Shown here: piece after piece, positions 35,610-44,131 of the stretch
Layout of the letters: each line of letters begins with the position of its first letter
How positions within the stretch are numbered: the first letter of the stretch is position 1
Assembly (NCBI RefSeq): GCF_005473905.2
Contig: NZ_CP061336.1
Coordinates: 2,906,501-2,970,500 of the forward strand
Reading direction: 5' to 3'
Source of the DNA: Ruminiclostridium herbifermentans
GTDB taxonomy: Bacteria > Bacillota > Clostridia > Acetivibrionales > DSM-1351
DNA: 64,000 nt
The notes under the pieces: model-generated
Databases searched by the model: none
What the model was told of the DNA's origin: nothing
Seen by the model: only the letters and a program-made list of their open reading frames with translations
Translations under genes and position numbers: made by a program

Positions 35610-36143
35610 TTATAAATCATGACCAGCAACAAGCGCTTTCATTTCTTCAGGAATCATGAAATGTTTCTTCTCAGGGAGAACCTTTTTAAGTGCTGCTTCA
35701 AAGCTTTCTTTTTTAACGATACCTGTTTTCCCTAATAACTTTCCAAGAATAATTATATTTGCATAAGTAAGATTACCCATATCTGAAGCCATTTCTGTTG
35801 CAGGAACTCCAATAAAGTCCACATCAGTTCTTTGTGGCTTTGCCTCAACTAATGAACTATTTGTAATAATTAAGCCGCCTTTTATAACTCTCTTTTCAAA
35901 TTTCTCCAAAGATGGGCCATTCATAGCAATTAAAGCATTTGGATAATCTATTATTGGTGAACCTATTGGATCATCAGAAATAACAATACTACAGTTAGCA
36001 GTACCGCCTCTCATCTCAGGTCCATATGATGGAAGCCATGAAACATGCTTTCCTTCAAGCATTCCAGCATATGCAAGTAATTTACCAGCAGAGAGTATAC
36101 CCTGTCCACCAAAACCAGCAATTATTAAATCAAGCTGTTTCAT
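35610..36143 (-). CDS. 2-oxoacid:ferredoxin oxidoreductase, gamma subunit
   Basis: 177-residue gamma subunit that packs against the other chains and helps CoA-linked transfer. Conserved features: IIAGFGGQGILSAGKLLAYAG at the N-terminus, WLPSYGPEMRGGTANCSI, and NPNALIAMN-type block. Last gene of the operon ferredoxin-alpha-beta-gamma; ATG 36143 is 3 nt behind the beta stop. Sequence relatives cluster with 2-ketoisovalerate (VOR) or 2-oxoglutarate (KOR) enzymes; pyruvate specificity is unlikely because four short subunits are used rather than one fused chain. Confidence 0.9.
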   Translation of the reverse strand: MKQLDLIIAGFGGQGILSAGKLLAYAGMLEGKHVSWLPSYGPEMRGGTANCSIVISDDPIGSPIIDYPNALIAMNGPSLEKFEKRVIKGGLIITNSSLVEAKPQRTDVDFIGVPATEMASDMGNLTYANIIILGKLLGKTGIVKKESFEAALKKVLPEKKHFMIPEEMKALVAGHDL

Positions 36144-36146
36144 ACA

Positions 36147-36893
36147 CTACACCTCCAAATCCTTTCCCTTAAATACACCTAGAGGATAGTGCGGTATCAT
36201 GTTTTCCTCTAACCATTTAAGTGAGTCTACAGGATTTATTCCCCAGTTTGTTGGGCAAGTTGAAAGTACCTCAACAATAGAGAATCCCTTTTTAGCATTT
36301 TGAACTTGAAATGCCTTTTTAATAGCTGCTTTTGTCTTTTTAATATTCTTTACATCATGAACAGAAGTTCTTTCTACATAAACTGCACCCTCTAATGTAG
36401 ATAGCATCTCACACACGTTAATTGGAAATCCATGTATTTCAGGCTTTCTTCCATATGGTGAAGTTGTTGTTACTTGACCTACTAATGTTGTAGGAGCCAT
36501 CTGACCAGAAGTCATACCATAAATAGCATTGTTAACAAATATTGTGGTTATTTTTTCACCTCTAGCAGCAGCATGAACAATTTCTGCTGTTCCTATAGCT
36601 GCCAAATCCCCATCTCCCTGATAAGTAAATACATAGTTGTCAGGATGAACTCTTTTTATTCCTGTAGCTACAGCTGGAGCCCTTCCATGAGCAGCCTGTA
36701 CCATATCACAGTTAAAATATTCATAATTATTATATGCGCAACCAACAGGTGAAACACCTATTGTAATACCTTCTATATCTAATTCATCAATTACCTCTGC
36801 TACTAACCTGTGAATTATACCGTGTGTACAACCAGGACAATAGTGAAGTTCTTTTTCTTTTAATGCATGTGGTCTTTCAAACACAATTGCCAT
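36147..36893 (-). CDS. 2-oxoacid:ferredoxin oxidoreductase, TPP-binding beta subunit
   Basis: 248 residues carrying the thiamine pyrophosphate-binding motif GDGDLAAIG followed 30 residues later by NNAIYGMTSGQ. The N-terminal CPGCTHG is the conserved entry in this family. It decarboxylates the 2-oxoacid with the alpha subunit and passes electrons to the small ferredoxin subunit. The operon context shows a complete four-subunit enzyme. Confidence 0.93.
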   Translation of the reverse strand: MAIVFERPHALKEKELHYCPGCTHGIIHRLVAEVIDELDIEGITIGVSPVGCAYNNYEYFNCDMVQAAHGRAPAVATGIKRVHPDNYVFTYQGDGDLAAIGTAEIVHAAARGEKITTIFVNNAIYGMTSGQMAPTTLVGQVTTTSPYGRKPEIHGFPINVCEMLSTLEGAVYVERTSVHDVKNIKKTKAAIKKAFQVQNAKKGFSIVEVLSTCPTNWGINPVDSLKWLEENMIPHYPLGVFKGKDLEV

Positions 36894-36916
36894 TTCTTAC
36901 CCTCCATTCTTAAACC

Positions 36917-37975
36917 CTATTTATTTAAGATTTTCTTAATTTCATTTAAAACTTCAAGTTGGCTAGGAATTACTCCGCCTGTACGTCCGTAGAAATGAAC
37001 AGGACATTTGCCGTTAATTGCAAGGCGAACATCTTCTACCATCTGGCCAGCACTTAATTCAACACTCAGAAATGCTTTTGGAGTCTCTGCATACTTTTCA
37101 AAAGCAGCAGTTGGGAATGGATAAAGTGTTATCGGACGAATCAAACCAACTTTAATGCCTTCCTTATCAGCCATCTTAATAACATTTTTGATTATTCGAG
37201 CAACAGTGCCATATGCAGTTACTATAATATCTGCATCTTCACAATTATATGTCTCAACTAGAACTTCATTTTGTTCTATTTGTCTGTACTTTGCTTGAAG
37301 CTTGTTGTTTAAGCCTTCTAGAACTTCAGGTTGAATATATATTGATGTTATATCATTGCTCTCTCTCTGCATCTTAGTACCAGTACAAGCCCACTTCTTG
37401 TCATCCTGGTAAATCTCTTCTTTGTCCTTAAATTCAACTGCTTCCATCATCTGACCTAACATACCGTCACCAAGAATTATAACGAGCATTCTATATTTAT
37501 CAGCAAGATTAAAAGCTTCAACAGTTAACTCATATAATTCTTGTACGCTTGAAGGAGCAAGAACTATATTTTTATAGTCGCCATGCCCTCCTCCCTTACA
37601 TGCTTGGAAGTAGTCACACTGTGCTGCTTGAATACCTCCTAAACCAGGACCGCAGCGTACAATATTTACTAATACCGCTGGAAGTTCCGCTCCTGCTATA
37701 TAGGAAATACCTTCTTGCTTCAAACTTACTCCTGGGCTGGATGATGATGTCATAACACGAGCACCTGCTGCTGCTGCACCATACACCATATTTATTGCTG
37801 CAACTTCACTTTCAGCCTGAAGAAACGTACCATTTACTTTTGGCATTACCTTTGCCATATAATGGGCAATCTCTGTTTGTGGTGTAATAGGATATCCGAA
37901 ATAATGTCTGCAACCAGCTCTTAAGGCTGCTTCTGCTATTACCTCATTGCCCTTCATTAATAATTTCTCTGCCAT
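36917..37975 (-). CDS. vorB: 2-ketoisovalerate-type oxidoreductase alpha subunit (VorB)
   Basis: 352-residue alpha subunit. The start MKGNEVIAEAALRAGCRHYFGYPITPQTE is typical of the group annotated as 3-methyl-2-oxobutanoate dehydrogenase subunit VorB, with SSSSPGVSLKQEGISY and GPGLGGIQAAQCDY further along. It oxidises branched-chain 2-oxoacids to acyl-CoA with reduction of ferredoxin, part of amino-acid fermentation or branched fatty-acid precursor supply. KOR-type activity on 2-oxoglutarate cannot be excluded from sequence alone. Confidence 0.88.
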   Translation of the reverse strand: MAEKLLMKGNEVIAEAALRAGCRHYFGYPITPQTEIAHYMAKVMPKVNGTFLQAESEVAAINMVYGAAAAGARVMTSSSSPGVSLKQEGISYIAGAELPAVLVNIVRCGPGLGGIQAAQCDYFQACKGGGHGDYKNIVLAPSSVQELYELTVEAFNLADKYRMLVIILGDGMLGQMMEAVEFKDKEEIYQDDKKWACTGTKMQRESNDITSIYIQPEVLEGLNNKLQAKYRQIEQNEVLVETYNCEDADIIVTAYGTVARIIKNVIKMADKEGIKVGLIRPITLYPFPTAAFEKYAETPKAFLSVELSAGQMVEDVRLAINGKCPVHFYGRTGGVIPSQLEVLNEIKKILNK

Positions 37976-38080
37976 TTCTTTCCCTCCAAAATAGTCATCT
38001 TTTATGACACATAATAAACTTATTAAAAATTTATACTAGTTCGTAGCTTATAATTTTGATGTCAATTCTTTGAATTAGTA

Positions 38081-38287
38081 TTACTTTTCAACCTCAATAA
38101 CGCAATCAGGACAAATTGTAGCGCAAAAAGCACAACCAATGCATTTTTCAATCTCATCTACGCCAGCAGGATGAAATCCTTTCTGATTTAATTTATCAGA
38201 TTTCATTATGACAATTTTCTTTGGGCATACTGTTACGCAAAGCTTACAGCCTTTGCATCTTTCCTCATGGAATTTTACTTTTGCCAT
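38081..38287 (-). CDS. 2-oxoacid oxidoreductase delta subunit, 2[4Fe-4S] ferredoxin
   Basis: 68-residue iron-sulfur protein with two CxxCxxCxxxC(P) clusters: CKGCKLCVTVCP and CIGCAFCATICP. First gene of the operon, and the electron-transfer subunit of the enzyme. ATG 38287 (MAKVKF) is preferred over the TTG six nucleotides upstream, as GAGG is 8 nt in front of it. Confidence 0.95.
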   Translation of the reverse strand: MAKVKFHEERCKGCKLCVTVCPKKIVIMKSDKLNQKGFHPAGVDEIEKCIGCAFCATICPDCVIEVEK

Positions 38288-38573
38288 TATCAAAACCTCA
38301 CTTATTTAATTTATTTATTTGATTGTTGCTTAGTTAGAATATTAAAGACCAAGACTATTGTTAATTATAAAACTCTTTAACTATATTTGCAAGTTTAGTA
38401 ACGTAAAACTTCAAAAAGATAAAATAAAAGAATGCATTGTTAATATCTCTATCTTCAGAATGGTTAAAATTCCACACAATGTGACATAATGCAATTTTTA
38501 TTATACTTTTTTACTGAAATAAAAGTTATATCATTTCATCAAAATAACACAACAATTATAAGTACAAAATATT

Positions 38574-39254
38574 CTATTTTTTATCCCAAGGCAAGAAAAT
38601 TTGTTTCTTCATGGACAAAATTTCTGAACCGCTTAAATGATAACTATTTAAACCATTTATCAGTTCTTCCATACCAGCTGTAAATGCTATTGGAATACCA
38701 GTTTTTCTAGAAACCTCAGAAATAATATCATTGCCATGCAATATAATTTCAGGGGTTGTCTCTTCAAGCAAATTGCTGTTATTAACTAACTTTGTAATCT
38801 TGATATTTGCGCCCTCCTCAATTATTGCTATCATTTCATATATTTTTTCTGGTGTATCAGTCATTCCTCTTTTTGTATTAATTACAAAAAACATTTCATA
38901 ATCATCACTTATAATTTCTTCTTTAAATCTAGAAACTGCTTTTGCACCTAAATCTTCTCCGCCTACGTCAAGTACTACCTTGTATGTCTTGTCTTGAAAC
39001 AATGAGTATACTTCTGCTGGAATTGCAGGTATGTCAACATTAGTATTTGCAAATTTAGGCAAGAGCACTCTGATATTATTTTTTTCAAGTGCCTCTTTAG
39101 CGTCTGCCGTCCTGAAATATGGATTTATTATATCAAAATCAACAATAGCAGTCTTATAATCTGCTTCTGCAAGTTTCAAAGCATAATTAACAGCAACCTC
39201 TGTTTTTCCGCTGCCAAAATGACCCGTAAAAATATTTATACGTTTTTCAAACAT
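38574..39254 (-). CDS. P-loop ATPase near the VOR operon (ParA/MinD-like)
   Basis: 226-residue nucleotide-binding protein with a Walker A GHFGSGKTEVAVN (residues 11-23), the switch block IVDFDIINPYFRT and LDVGGEDLGAKA. The fold corresponds to the NifH/ParA/CobQ class but lacks the deviant-Walker Lys (KGGxGK). No DNA-binding helix is evident. It lies 286 bp upstream of the ferredoxin subunit gene on the same strand, a neighbourhood I have reason to expect in clostridia, so a maturation or regulation role for that enzyme is possible; unproven. Confidence 0.75.
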   Translation of the reverse strand: MFEKRINIFTGHFGSGKTEVAVNYALKLAEADYKTAIVDFDIINPYFRTADAKEALEKNNIRVLLPKFANTNVDIPAIPAEVYSLFQDKTYKVVLDVGGEDLGAKAVSRFKEEIISDDYEMFFVINTKRGMTDTPEKIYEMIAIIEEGANIKITKLVNNSNLLEETTPEIILHGNDIISEVSRKTGIPIAFTAGMEELINGLNSYHLSGSEILSMKKQIFLPWDKK

Positions 39255-39304
39255 GTAATCACCTCAATTATTTATATACCCATCTTCTTTTACTTGAAGC
39301 ATTA

Positions 39305-39519
39305 TGATGCCTAGATTAAAAATGAAATTTTTTGTTTAAAATTTTTGATTAATTTTTGATTATAGAAAAATTTAATCACATTAGCAGCATTCATCGAGGC
39401 AGAAGATATTCTCGTCTCCTGAAAAGCAAAGTGCATCCATAACTTATTAAAGATAGAACATTTTGGGCCTCGATATAATGCCTAGTTTAAATTAAAATTT
39501 CCGATTAAAATTTTTATTG
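39305..39519. repeat. Imperfect direct repeats flanking a hairpin
   Basis: Two copies of a ~45-bp sequence (39305-39350 and 39476-39519, both starting ATGCCTAG and ending in TTAAAATTTTT) lie 171 bp apart in the interval between tcdA and the P-loop gene. Between them is an 8-bp inverted repeat ATCGAGGC / GCCTCGAT (39393-39400 / 39467-39474). Could be a small mobile or folded RNA element; no second locus in the window. Confidence 0.45.
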
Positions 39520-39541
39520 AAGAATAATTTCATTAATTATG

Positions 39542-40306
39542 TTAATTTTTTCCCCATCCAATTAAATCCTTAATTACCTCTCCTGCTATAATTAACCCCA
39601 CAACAGATGGAACAAAAGATAGGCTTCCAGGGACCTGATGCTTAACAGTACATTTTCTTGTTGTACCAGATGGGCAAATACAACTGCTACTGCAGCTTGA
39701 TGTCTCTGTTTCAACTGGTTTAATAGGTTCTTCCTTTGAATATACAACTTTAAGCTTTTTGATTCCTCTATTTCTAAGTTCTTTCCTTACAACCTTAGCT
39801 AATGGGTCTACTGAAGTTTTATATATATCTGACACCTCAAACTTTGTTGGGTCAACCTTATTGCCAGCACCCATTGCACTTATAATAGGTATTCCATAAG
39901 CATTTGCTTTTACAACCAAATCAATTTTAGCTGTCACTGTATCAATGGCATCTACAATATAGCTATAGCTTTTATCAATAAACTCTTCAGCTACATCTGG
40001 CATGTAGAACTTCTGAATCACAGAAACTTCACATTTTGGATTTATGTCCAAAATTCTTTCTTTCATTGCCTCTACTTTGGGCTTTCCAACTGTCTTTCTT
40101 GTTGCTTGAAGCTGTCTGTTTATATTTGTCAAGCAAACGCAGTCATCGTCAATTAAAACAATATGTCCAATTCCACATCTTACTAGTGCCTCAACAGTAT
40201 ATGAACCAACTCCGCCAATTCCAAATACAGCAACTTTGCTATTCTTAAGTTTATTAAGTCCTTCTGTACCAATAATCAGTTCACTTCTAGAAAACTCATG
40301 TAACAT
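39542..40306 (-). CDS. tcdA: tRNA threonylcarbamoyladenosine dehydratase TcdA
   Basis: 254-residue E1-like enzyme that converts t6A37 of tRNA to its cyclic form. The nucleotide-binding loop VAVFGIGGVGSYTVEAL, the IDDDCVCLTNINRQ block, and the DAIDTVTAK segment are conserved. A Cys-rich insertion (SSCSSSCICPSGTTRKC) close to the C-terminus is typical of clostridial members. AGGAGT precedes ATG 40306. Monocistronic, with a long upstream region that contains a good minus-strand promoter. Confidence 0.93.
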   Translation of the reverse strand: MLHEFSRSELIIGTEGLNKLKNSKVAVFGIGGVGSYTVEALVRCGIGHIVLIDDDCVCLTNINRQLQATRKTVGKPKVEAMKERILDINPKCEVSVIQKFYMPDVAEEFIDKSYSYIVDAIDTVTAKIDLVVKANAYGIPIISAMGAGNKVDPTKFEVSDIYKTSVDPLAKVVRKELRNRGIKKLKVVYSKEEPIKPVETETSSCSSSCICPSGTTRKCTVKHQVPGSLSFVPSVVGLIIAGEVIKDLIGWGKN

Positions 40307-40928
40307 ATATTCTTACTCCTATTCTAATCCCATTAATTAACACTAAACTTTCACAGTAAATTTACAAATAATAAAACTTAATTTCAAAAACTTCAATAAA
40401 ATATTGCTATTACAAGTCTAAATTTTTATCTGTGAAAATTTCTATAATATTTATAGCTATAATTTATCAGTAAATATGTGTCAAACTTTCCACATAAAAA
40501 TCTATCAAAATTCAATCTTATCAATAGTTTGTTATACAAATATTTCATTAATTAAATACTCTTGTAAATAAAGCAAGCTTTACTTACCAACTAATTCATG
40601 CAATTATTTCTAATCAAACTTTCCATTGATAAGTCTAACACCTACAACTTTTCAACTGGGAAAGTTGAATAATTCATTTAAAGATTACCACTACTAAGAA
40701 TACACTAATTGCTTATCTGCGTCAATTACAGTTAATTTAAACAACTCAATTAACCTTTTAATGCTTTCAGTCATAGTGATTTTAGAACATTAAAGCATAA
40801 GTGTTAATTTCAATGTAACATCACAATTCGAAAACAAATATGAAGAACGCTGTTTATTAGAATTTTTGTACAGATTGTCCGTTCGAAATATAGTTGTGAT
40901 ATTATTATACTTTTCAATTCATTTCAGT
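40307..40928 (-). other. 622-bp gene-free region with promoter and hairpins (ncRNA candidate)
   Basis: No coding frame recognised. On the minus strand, TTGACG (40725-40720) and TATTCT (40702-40697) are spaced by exactly 17 bp, the best promoter match in this part of the window, nearly 400 bp before tcdA. Transcripts would contain the hairpin CAACTT...AAGTTG (40645-40667). A second structure at 40820-40900 (ATCACAATTCGAA against TTCGAA-6 nt-TTGTGAT) directly follows the gene ending at 40929 and may be its terminator. A small RNA between these two points is possible. Confidence 0.4.
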
Positions 40929-41774
40929 TCAATTTTCTATCTTATATAAGACTGTTTGCTTTTCAACATTTTTCAGTTGGTATTTCGCTCTTATTTCTTG
41001 ACTTAGTTCACAAATGTCATTATTCTTCCACTTGATAAAATTGTAGCCATAAATATAAAAATTATTTTGTGAATTATCGTTAATAACATCATTGCTGTTG
41101 AAAATAATTTTATTATCAGAGCATCTGATTATTACTACTATTGATTTTTCATTGCCTGATATATTTTGAGGACAAACTTCATAAGTAAATGCATTATATC
41201 TACCATCAGGTGAAAGTGAAAAATTACTAAATGCGCCTAAATCATACGTAATTCTTTCAATTTTAGAATTCACCAAATCATATGAATAAATTGATGTTTG
41301 AGTGTATTTTTGCTCCTTTTTTCTCTCTACAAAAAAGTAAACTTTATTCATATCTTTGTTCAATATCATATTGTTGAGTCTATAACCTTCTCCTTGCTGT
41401 TCTCTGAATCTAAACATATTTCTAATTTCAGCCACACTAGATGCTTCTATTCTTTTCGCAATATACTTTCCGTCCATTTTATAGTTTAGATTTATTGAAA
41501 CTTGACCACTTATATCCTCAACAAGATACGCTTGCAAATCAATATCAGATGTATTAAAAAAGACCGTAATAGCTTCATTACGAAATTTGCTATTATCATT
41601 AGCACTTGTTCTTATTTTATTAGGATTATCAGGATAAGTATGAATAGTACTTATATTTCTATTACTAGCAGCCTTGTATATATTTTTTTCTGCAGGTTTA
41701 CTTATTAAAATAGCGCTGCTAATCAACAGTGAAAGCAATACAACATATAATATTGATAGGTAAAGCTTTTTCAT
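40929..41774 (-). CDS. Membrane-anchored hypothetical protein with propeller-like motif
   Basis: 281 residues with an uncleaved signal anchor (residues 4-25) and an extracytoplasmic domain. Segments SIYSYDLVNSKIERITYD and FSLSPDGRYNAFTYE look like blades of a TolB/WD-type propeller, but only one or two blades are recognisable. GAGGAG precedes ATG 41774. No close family identified. The gene is divergent from the ferredoxin gene. Confidence 0.6.
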   Translation of the reverse strand: MKKLYLSILYVVLLSLLISSAILISKPAEKNIYKAASNRNISTIHTYPDNPNKIRTSANDNSKFRNEAITVFFNTSDIDLQAYLVEDISGQVSINLNYKMDGKYIAKRIEASSVAEIRNMFRFREQQGEGYRLNNMILNKDMNKVYFFVERKKEQKYTQTSIYSYDLVNSKIERITYDLGAFSNFSLSPDGRYNAFTYEVCPQNISGNEKSIVVIIRCSDNKIIFNSNDVINDNSQNNFYIYGYNFIKWKNNDICELSQEIRAKYQLKNVEKQTVLYKIEN

Positions 41775-41967
41775 ATACTGTCTCCTCAAAAACATCTCTA
41801 TTGTATTTTATACAAAAAGTATAATTCTATTTACTATTAAATTAATTTCTAGGATATGTTTTTGTATATTTATTTAGTTTTATTGCAATAATACATAGCA
41901 GCTAAAGAGTTTAGAGCTACTATTTTTTTATTTGATGAAAAATAAGAATTTGGGAGGAGACAAAGAT

Positions 41968-42156
41968 ATGAGAGCATCTGTAGATCAAGACGGCTGCATC
42001 GGCTGTGAATTGTGCGTTTCAATTTGCCCTGCTGTTTTTAGTATGAATGAAGAAGGAAAAGCCGAAGCAATAGATGACGATATCCCAGAAGAAAATGAAA
42101 GTGAAGCAGAAGAAGCTAGGGATGGTTGTCCAGTGTCGGTAATAGATATTGATTGA
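41968..42156 (+). CDS. Single [4Fe-4S] ferredoxin
   Basis: 62-residue acidic ferredoxin. The cluster ligands are in CIGCELCVSICP (three Cys) and the fourth Cys in DGCPVSVID. One cluster with a long acidic insertion is typical of Fer_4-type monocluster ferredoxins that shuttle electrons in anaerobes. Start at ATG 41968, preceded by GGGAGGAG; the frame extension to 41932 has no ribosome site. Monocistronic with a strong terminator. Confidence 0.93.
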   Translation: MRASVDQDGCIGCELCVSICPAVFSMNEEGKAEAIDDDIPEENESEAEEARDGCPVSVIDID

Positions 42157-42183
42157 ACTAAATGATATACTATCAACATTGTT

Positions 42184-42219
42184 AAACTAAAAAAAGACCT
42201 TTTGGTCTTTTTTTAGTTT
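42184..42219. terminator. Bidirectional terminator
   Basis: Perfect 16-bp stem AAACTAAAAAAAGACC (42184-42199 / 42204-42219) with T4 loop, serving the ferredoxin and the converging TM2 gene. Confidence 0.9.
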
Positions 42220-42253
42220 ATAATCAACTTACACAAATTAATTACATGAAAAT

Positions 42254-42652
42254 CTAATCCCTTAACGGAACGCCCTTTGCATCTCTATTTATACTACCTG
42301 ACAGTATCAATATACCTTCTATCAATCCCCAAATAGCCGATACCCATGAAAGTAAAAAACATGTCAATACTGTTATTAGCAGCTGAGCAACTCCAATTCC
42401 GATATTTCCAAGATAGAATCTGTGTACTCCAAACATTCCTAAGAATATGCCAAATAAACCAGCTGCTAGCTTTGATTTCTGCTCACCATAAGAATTTAAA
42501 TTTACTCCGCACTTCATACATACCAAAGCCATTGATTCCGTTGCTTCTCCACACATAGGACAATAATTATTACCTTTCCCAACTGGTACTCCACAAGTAA
42601 CACATATAGCAGCTTGGTCATTCATTATACTTCCACAATTCCTGCAATACAT
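42254..42652 (-). CDS. Zinc-ribbon TM2 domain protein
   Basis: 132-residue membrane protein: two zinc-ribbon pairs (CRNCG ... CVTCG and CPMCG ... CMKCG, residues 3-50) followed by a TM2 domain with two helices (AAGLFGIFLGMFGVHRFYLG, VAQLLITVLTCFLLSWVSAIW) and the conserved HRFYLG loop. Function of TM2 proteins in bacteria is unknown. GCAGGAGG precedes ATG 42652. The 344 bp upstream (42653-42996) show nothing but AT-rich spacer. Confidence 0.9.
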   Translation of the reverse strand: MYCRNCGSIMNDQAAICVTCGVPVGKGNNYCPMCGEATESMALVCMKCGVNLNSYGEQKSKLAAGLFGIFLGMFGVHRFYLGNIGIGVAQLLITVLTCFLLSWVSAIWGLIEGILILSGSINRDAKGVPLRD

Positions 42653-42996
42653 AATACTACCTCCTGCCTTTACTTTATTTAATATATACTTTAGTTTATT
42701 TATTCTTTACAATTTGAAAATGCATTTCAACTAAGTATACGTTTACTGAAATAATATGTCTGAAAAATATATTTCATTAAACCAAACTAAATATATATTA
42801 AATTATAATAAATTTCAAATAGAAATTTTAATATAGCTATTAATCTAACTTTTTTAGGAAAAAGTTCTTCTTATGTTAATTTTTTAATCTATCTACATAA
42901 GTTTACATAACAGCTTTTATTTTAGAAAATATAGATTACTATTATAGACTAATTTAGAAAGGCAAAAGCTAGAATTGACTATCTCTATAACTGCTA

Positions 42997-43335
42997 TTAC
43001 AAAGCTTTTCTGTTTTTTTCTAGTGTTCTTTCTTTAATATCTATTGCCAACTCAATATATGTTTGATTTTCTGGATTTTGTACAAATTCCTTTACCTCAT
43101 CAGGCAAATGACTTAAATAAGGACTTCTAATATCATTATAGCCTATTAAGTAATCCACAGATACATCAAAATAGCTTGCAAGCTGCTTCAACCTTGATAT
43201 AGAAGGCTCCCTCTTATTTCCTACATATCCATTAAAAGTTGGTGATTTGATGTTTAGCTGAGCCGCAACTTCTTGTTGCTCTAAGCCCTTCTCTTTTACT
43301 AATTGTTTTAACCTCTCTCCAACGGTAATATCCAT
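42997..43335 (-). CDS. XRE-family transcriptional regulator
   Basis: 112-residue DNA-binding protein. The helix-turn-helix spans about residues 6-60 (GERLKQLVKEKGLEQQEVAAQLNI ... FNGYVGNKREPSISRLKQLASYFDVSVDYLIG), the Cro/C1 fold. The C-terminal 50 residues are charged and probably dimerise the protein. ATG 43335 is chosen because AAGGAG is 8 nt upstream and homology begins there. Neighbours do not suggest a target; the gene is divergent from the Spo0E-like gene with 546 bp between them. Confidence 0.9.
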   Translation of the reverse strand: MDITVGERLKQLVKEKGLEQQEVAAQLNIKSPTFNGYVGNKREPSISRLKQLASYFDVSVDYLIGYNDIRSPYLSHLPDEVKEFVQNPENQTYIELAIDIKERTLEKNRKAL

Positions 43336-43881
43336 AAGCAGCTCCTTCCTATATAATTTTTCATTTTCCATTCAAGTATAATTATAAATTTTACCATTTA
43401 AATTGTCAAACATTTCCTTTTGCATAATGAAAATATAATGAACATTTTGTAGAAAGTTTAGTTATTTATAAAATTTATATTAAATTAAACTGCTGCACTG
43501 CCGATATGAAAATATACCTTAAAACTTGTTTGCATAAAGGATACAAAAGAGCACGCAATTTTTTACAATTATAATTTCTTATTTGATTATCCATAAGACA
43601 TTGGTATATTATGGCAAATATGAAGTCATATATATGAAGTTATATATATGAGTTATATATTACTTTGATATATTGTAAAAGGCTTATTTTACTGAAATTG
43701 CAAAGTGCATTTTGGTTTTTAGATTTTTATACTATAATATTGACATAATTCATTTTGAATTTTATAATATATGCATGTGGTAATTCGTTCCATTTATGCT
43801 ATTATATTGGTTGATCAATTATAACTTATCATGCAAGCTTAAGAATCACATTATTGGATAGATGCGTGCAGGAGGTTTTGT
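43336..43881. other. Gene-free AT-rich interval
   Basis: No coding frame, tRNA or strong hairpin recognised. A short imperfect tandem (ATATATGAAGT-type units) is at about 43617-43660. Promoters for the flanking divergent genes must lie here. Confidence 0.4.
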
Positions 43882-44034
43882 ATGCTAGAGGATAGGATTA
43901 ACAAGCTAAGAGAAACACTCAATAGCGAAATAGAAAAATGCAGCTTAGACAGTGAATCAATTTTGACCCTCAGTCATGATCTAGATGAACTAATTACCGA
44001 ATACTATAAGTATTCAAAAAAAAAGAATATTTAA
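43882..44034 (+). CDS. Spo0E-like sporulation phosphatase
   Basis: 50-residue protein with the Spo0E-family signature: N-terminal helix (DRINKLRETLNSEIEKC), then the motif LSHDLDELITEYYKY, equivalent to SxxLDxLIxxYY of Spo0E/YnzD, which removes phosphate from Spo0A~P. This fits a spore-forming clostridium. CAGGAGG 8 nt before ATG 43882 gives an excellent ribosome site. It lies 97 bp ahead of ychF on the same strand. Confidence 0.88.
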   Translation: MLEDRINKLRETLNSEIEKCSLDSESILTLSHDLDELITEYYKYSKKKNI

Positions 44035-44131
44035 TGGAAACATGAGTCCATTGTTATTGCATTGAAAAATTATAAAGTGTATAATCTTTATGATGTTTTA
44101 AATGTTTAATAACCATGAGAGGATATTATAA

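Noticed and set aside
39361-39480. SRP RNA, tmRNA or RNase P RNA
   Set aside because: The folded segment lacks the conserved tetraloop and core sequences of these RNAs; size and structure do not fit.
42653-42996. Possible small gene between the TM2 and XRE genes
   Set aside because: No frame above about 25 codons with a ribosome site on either strand.
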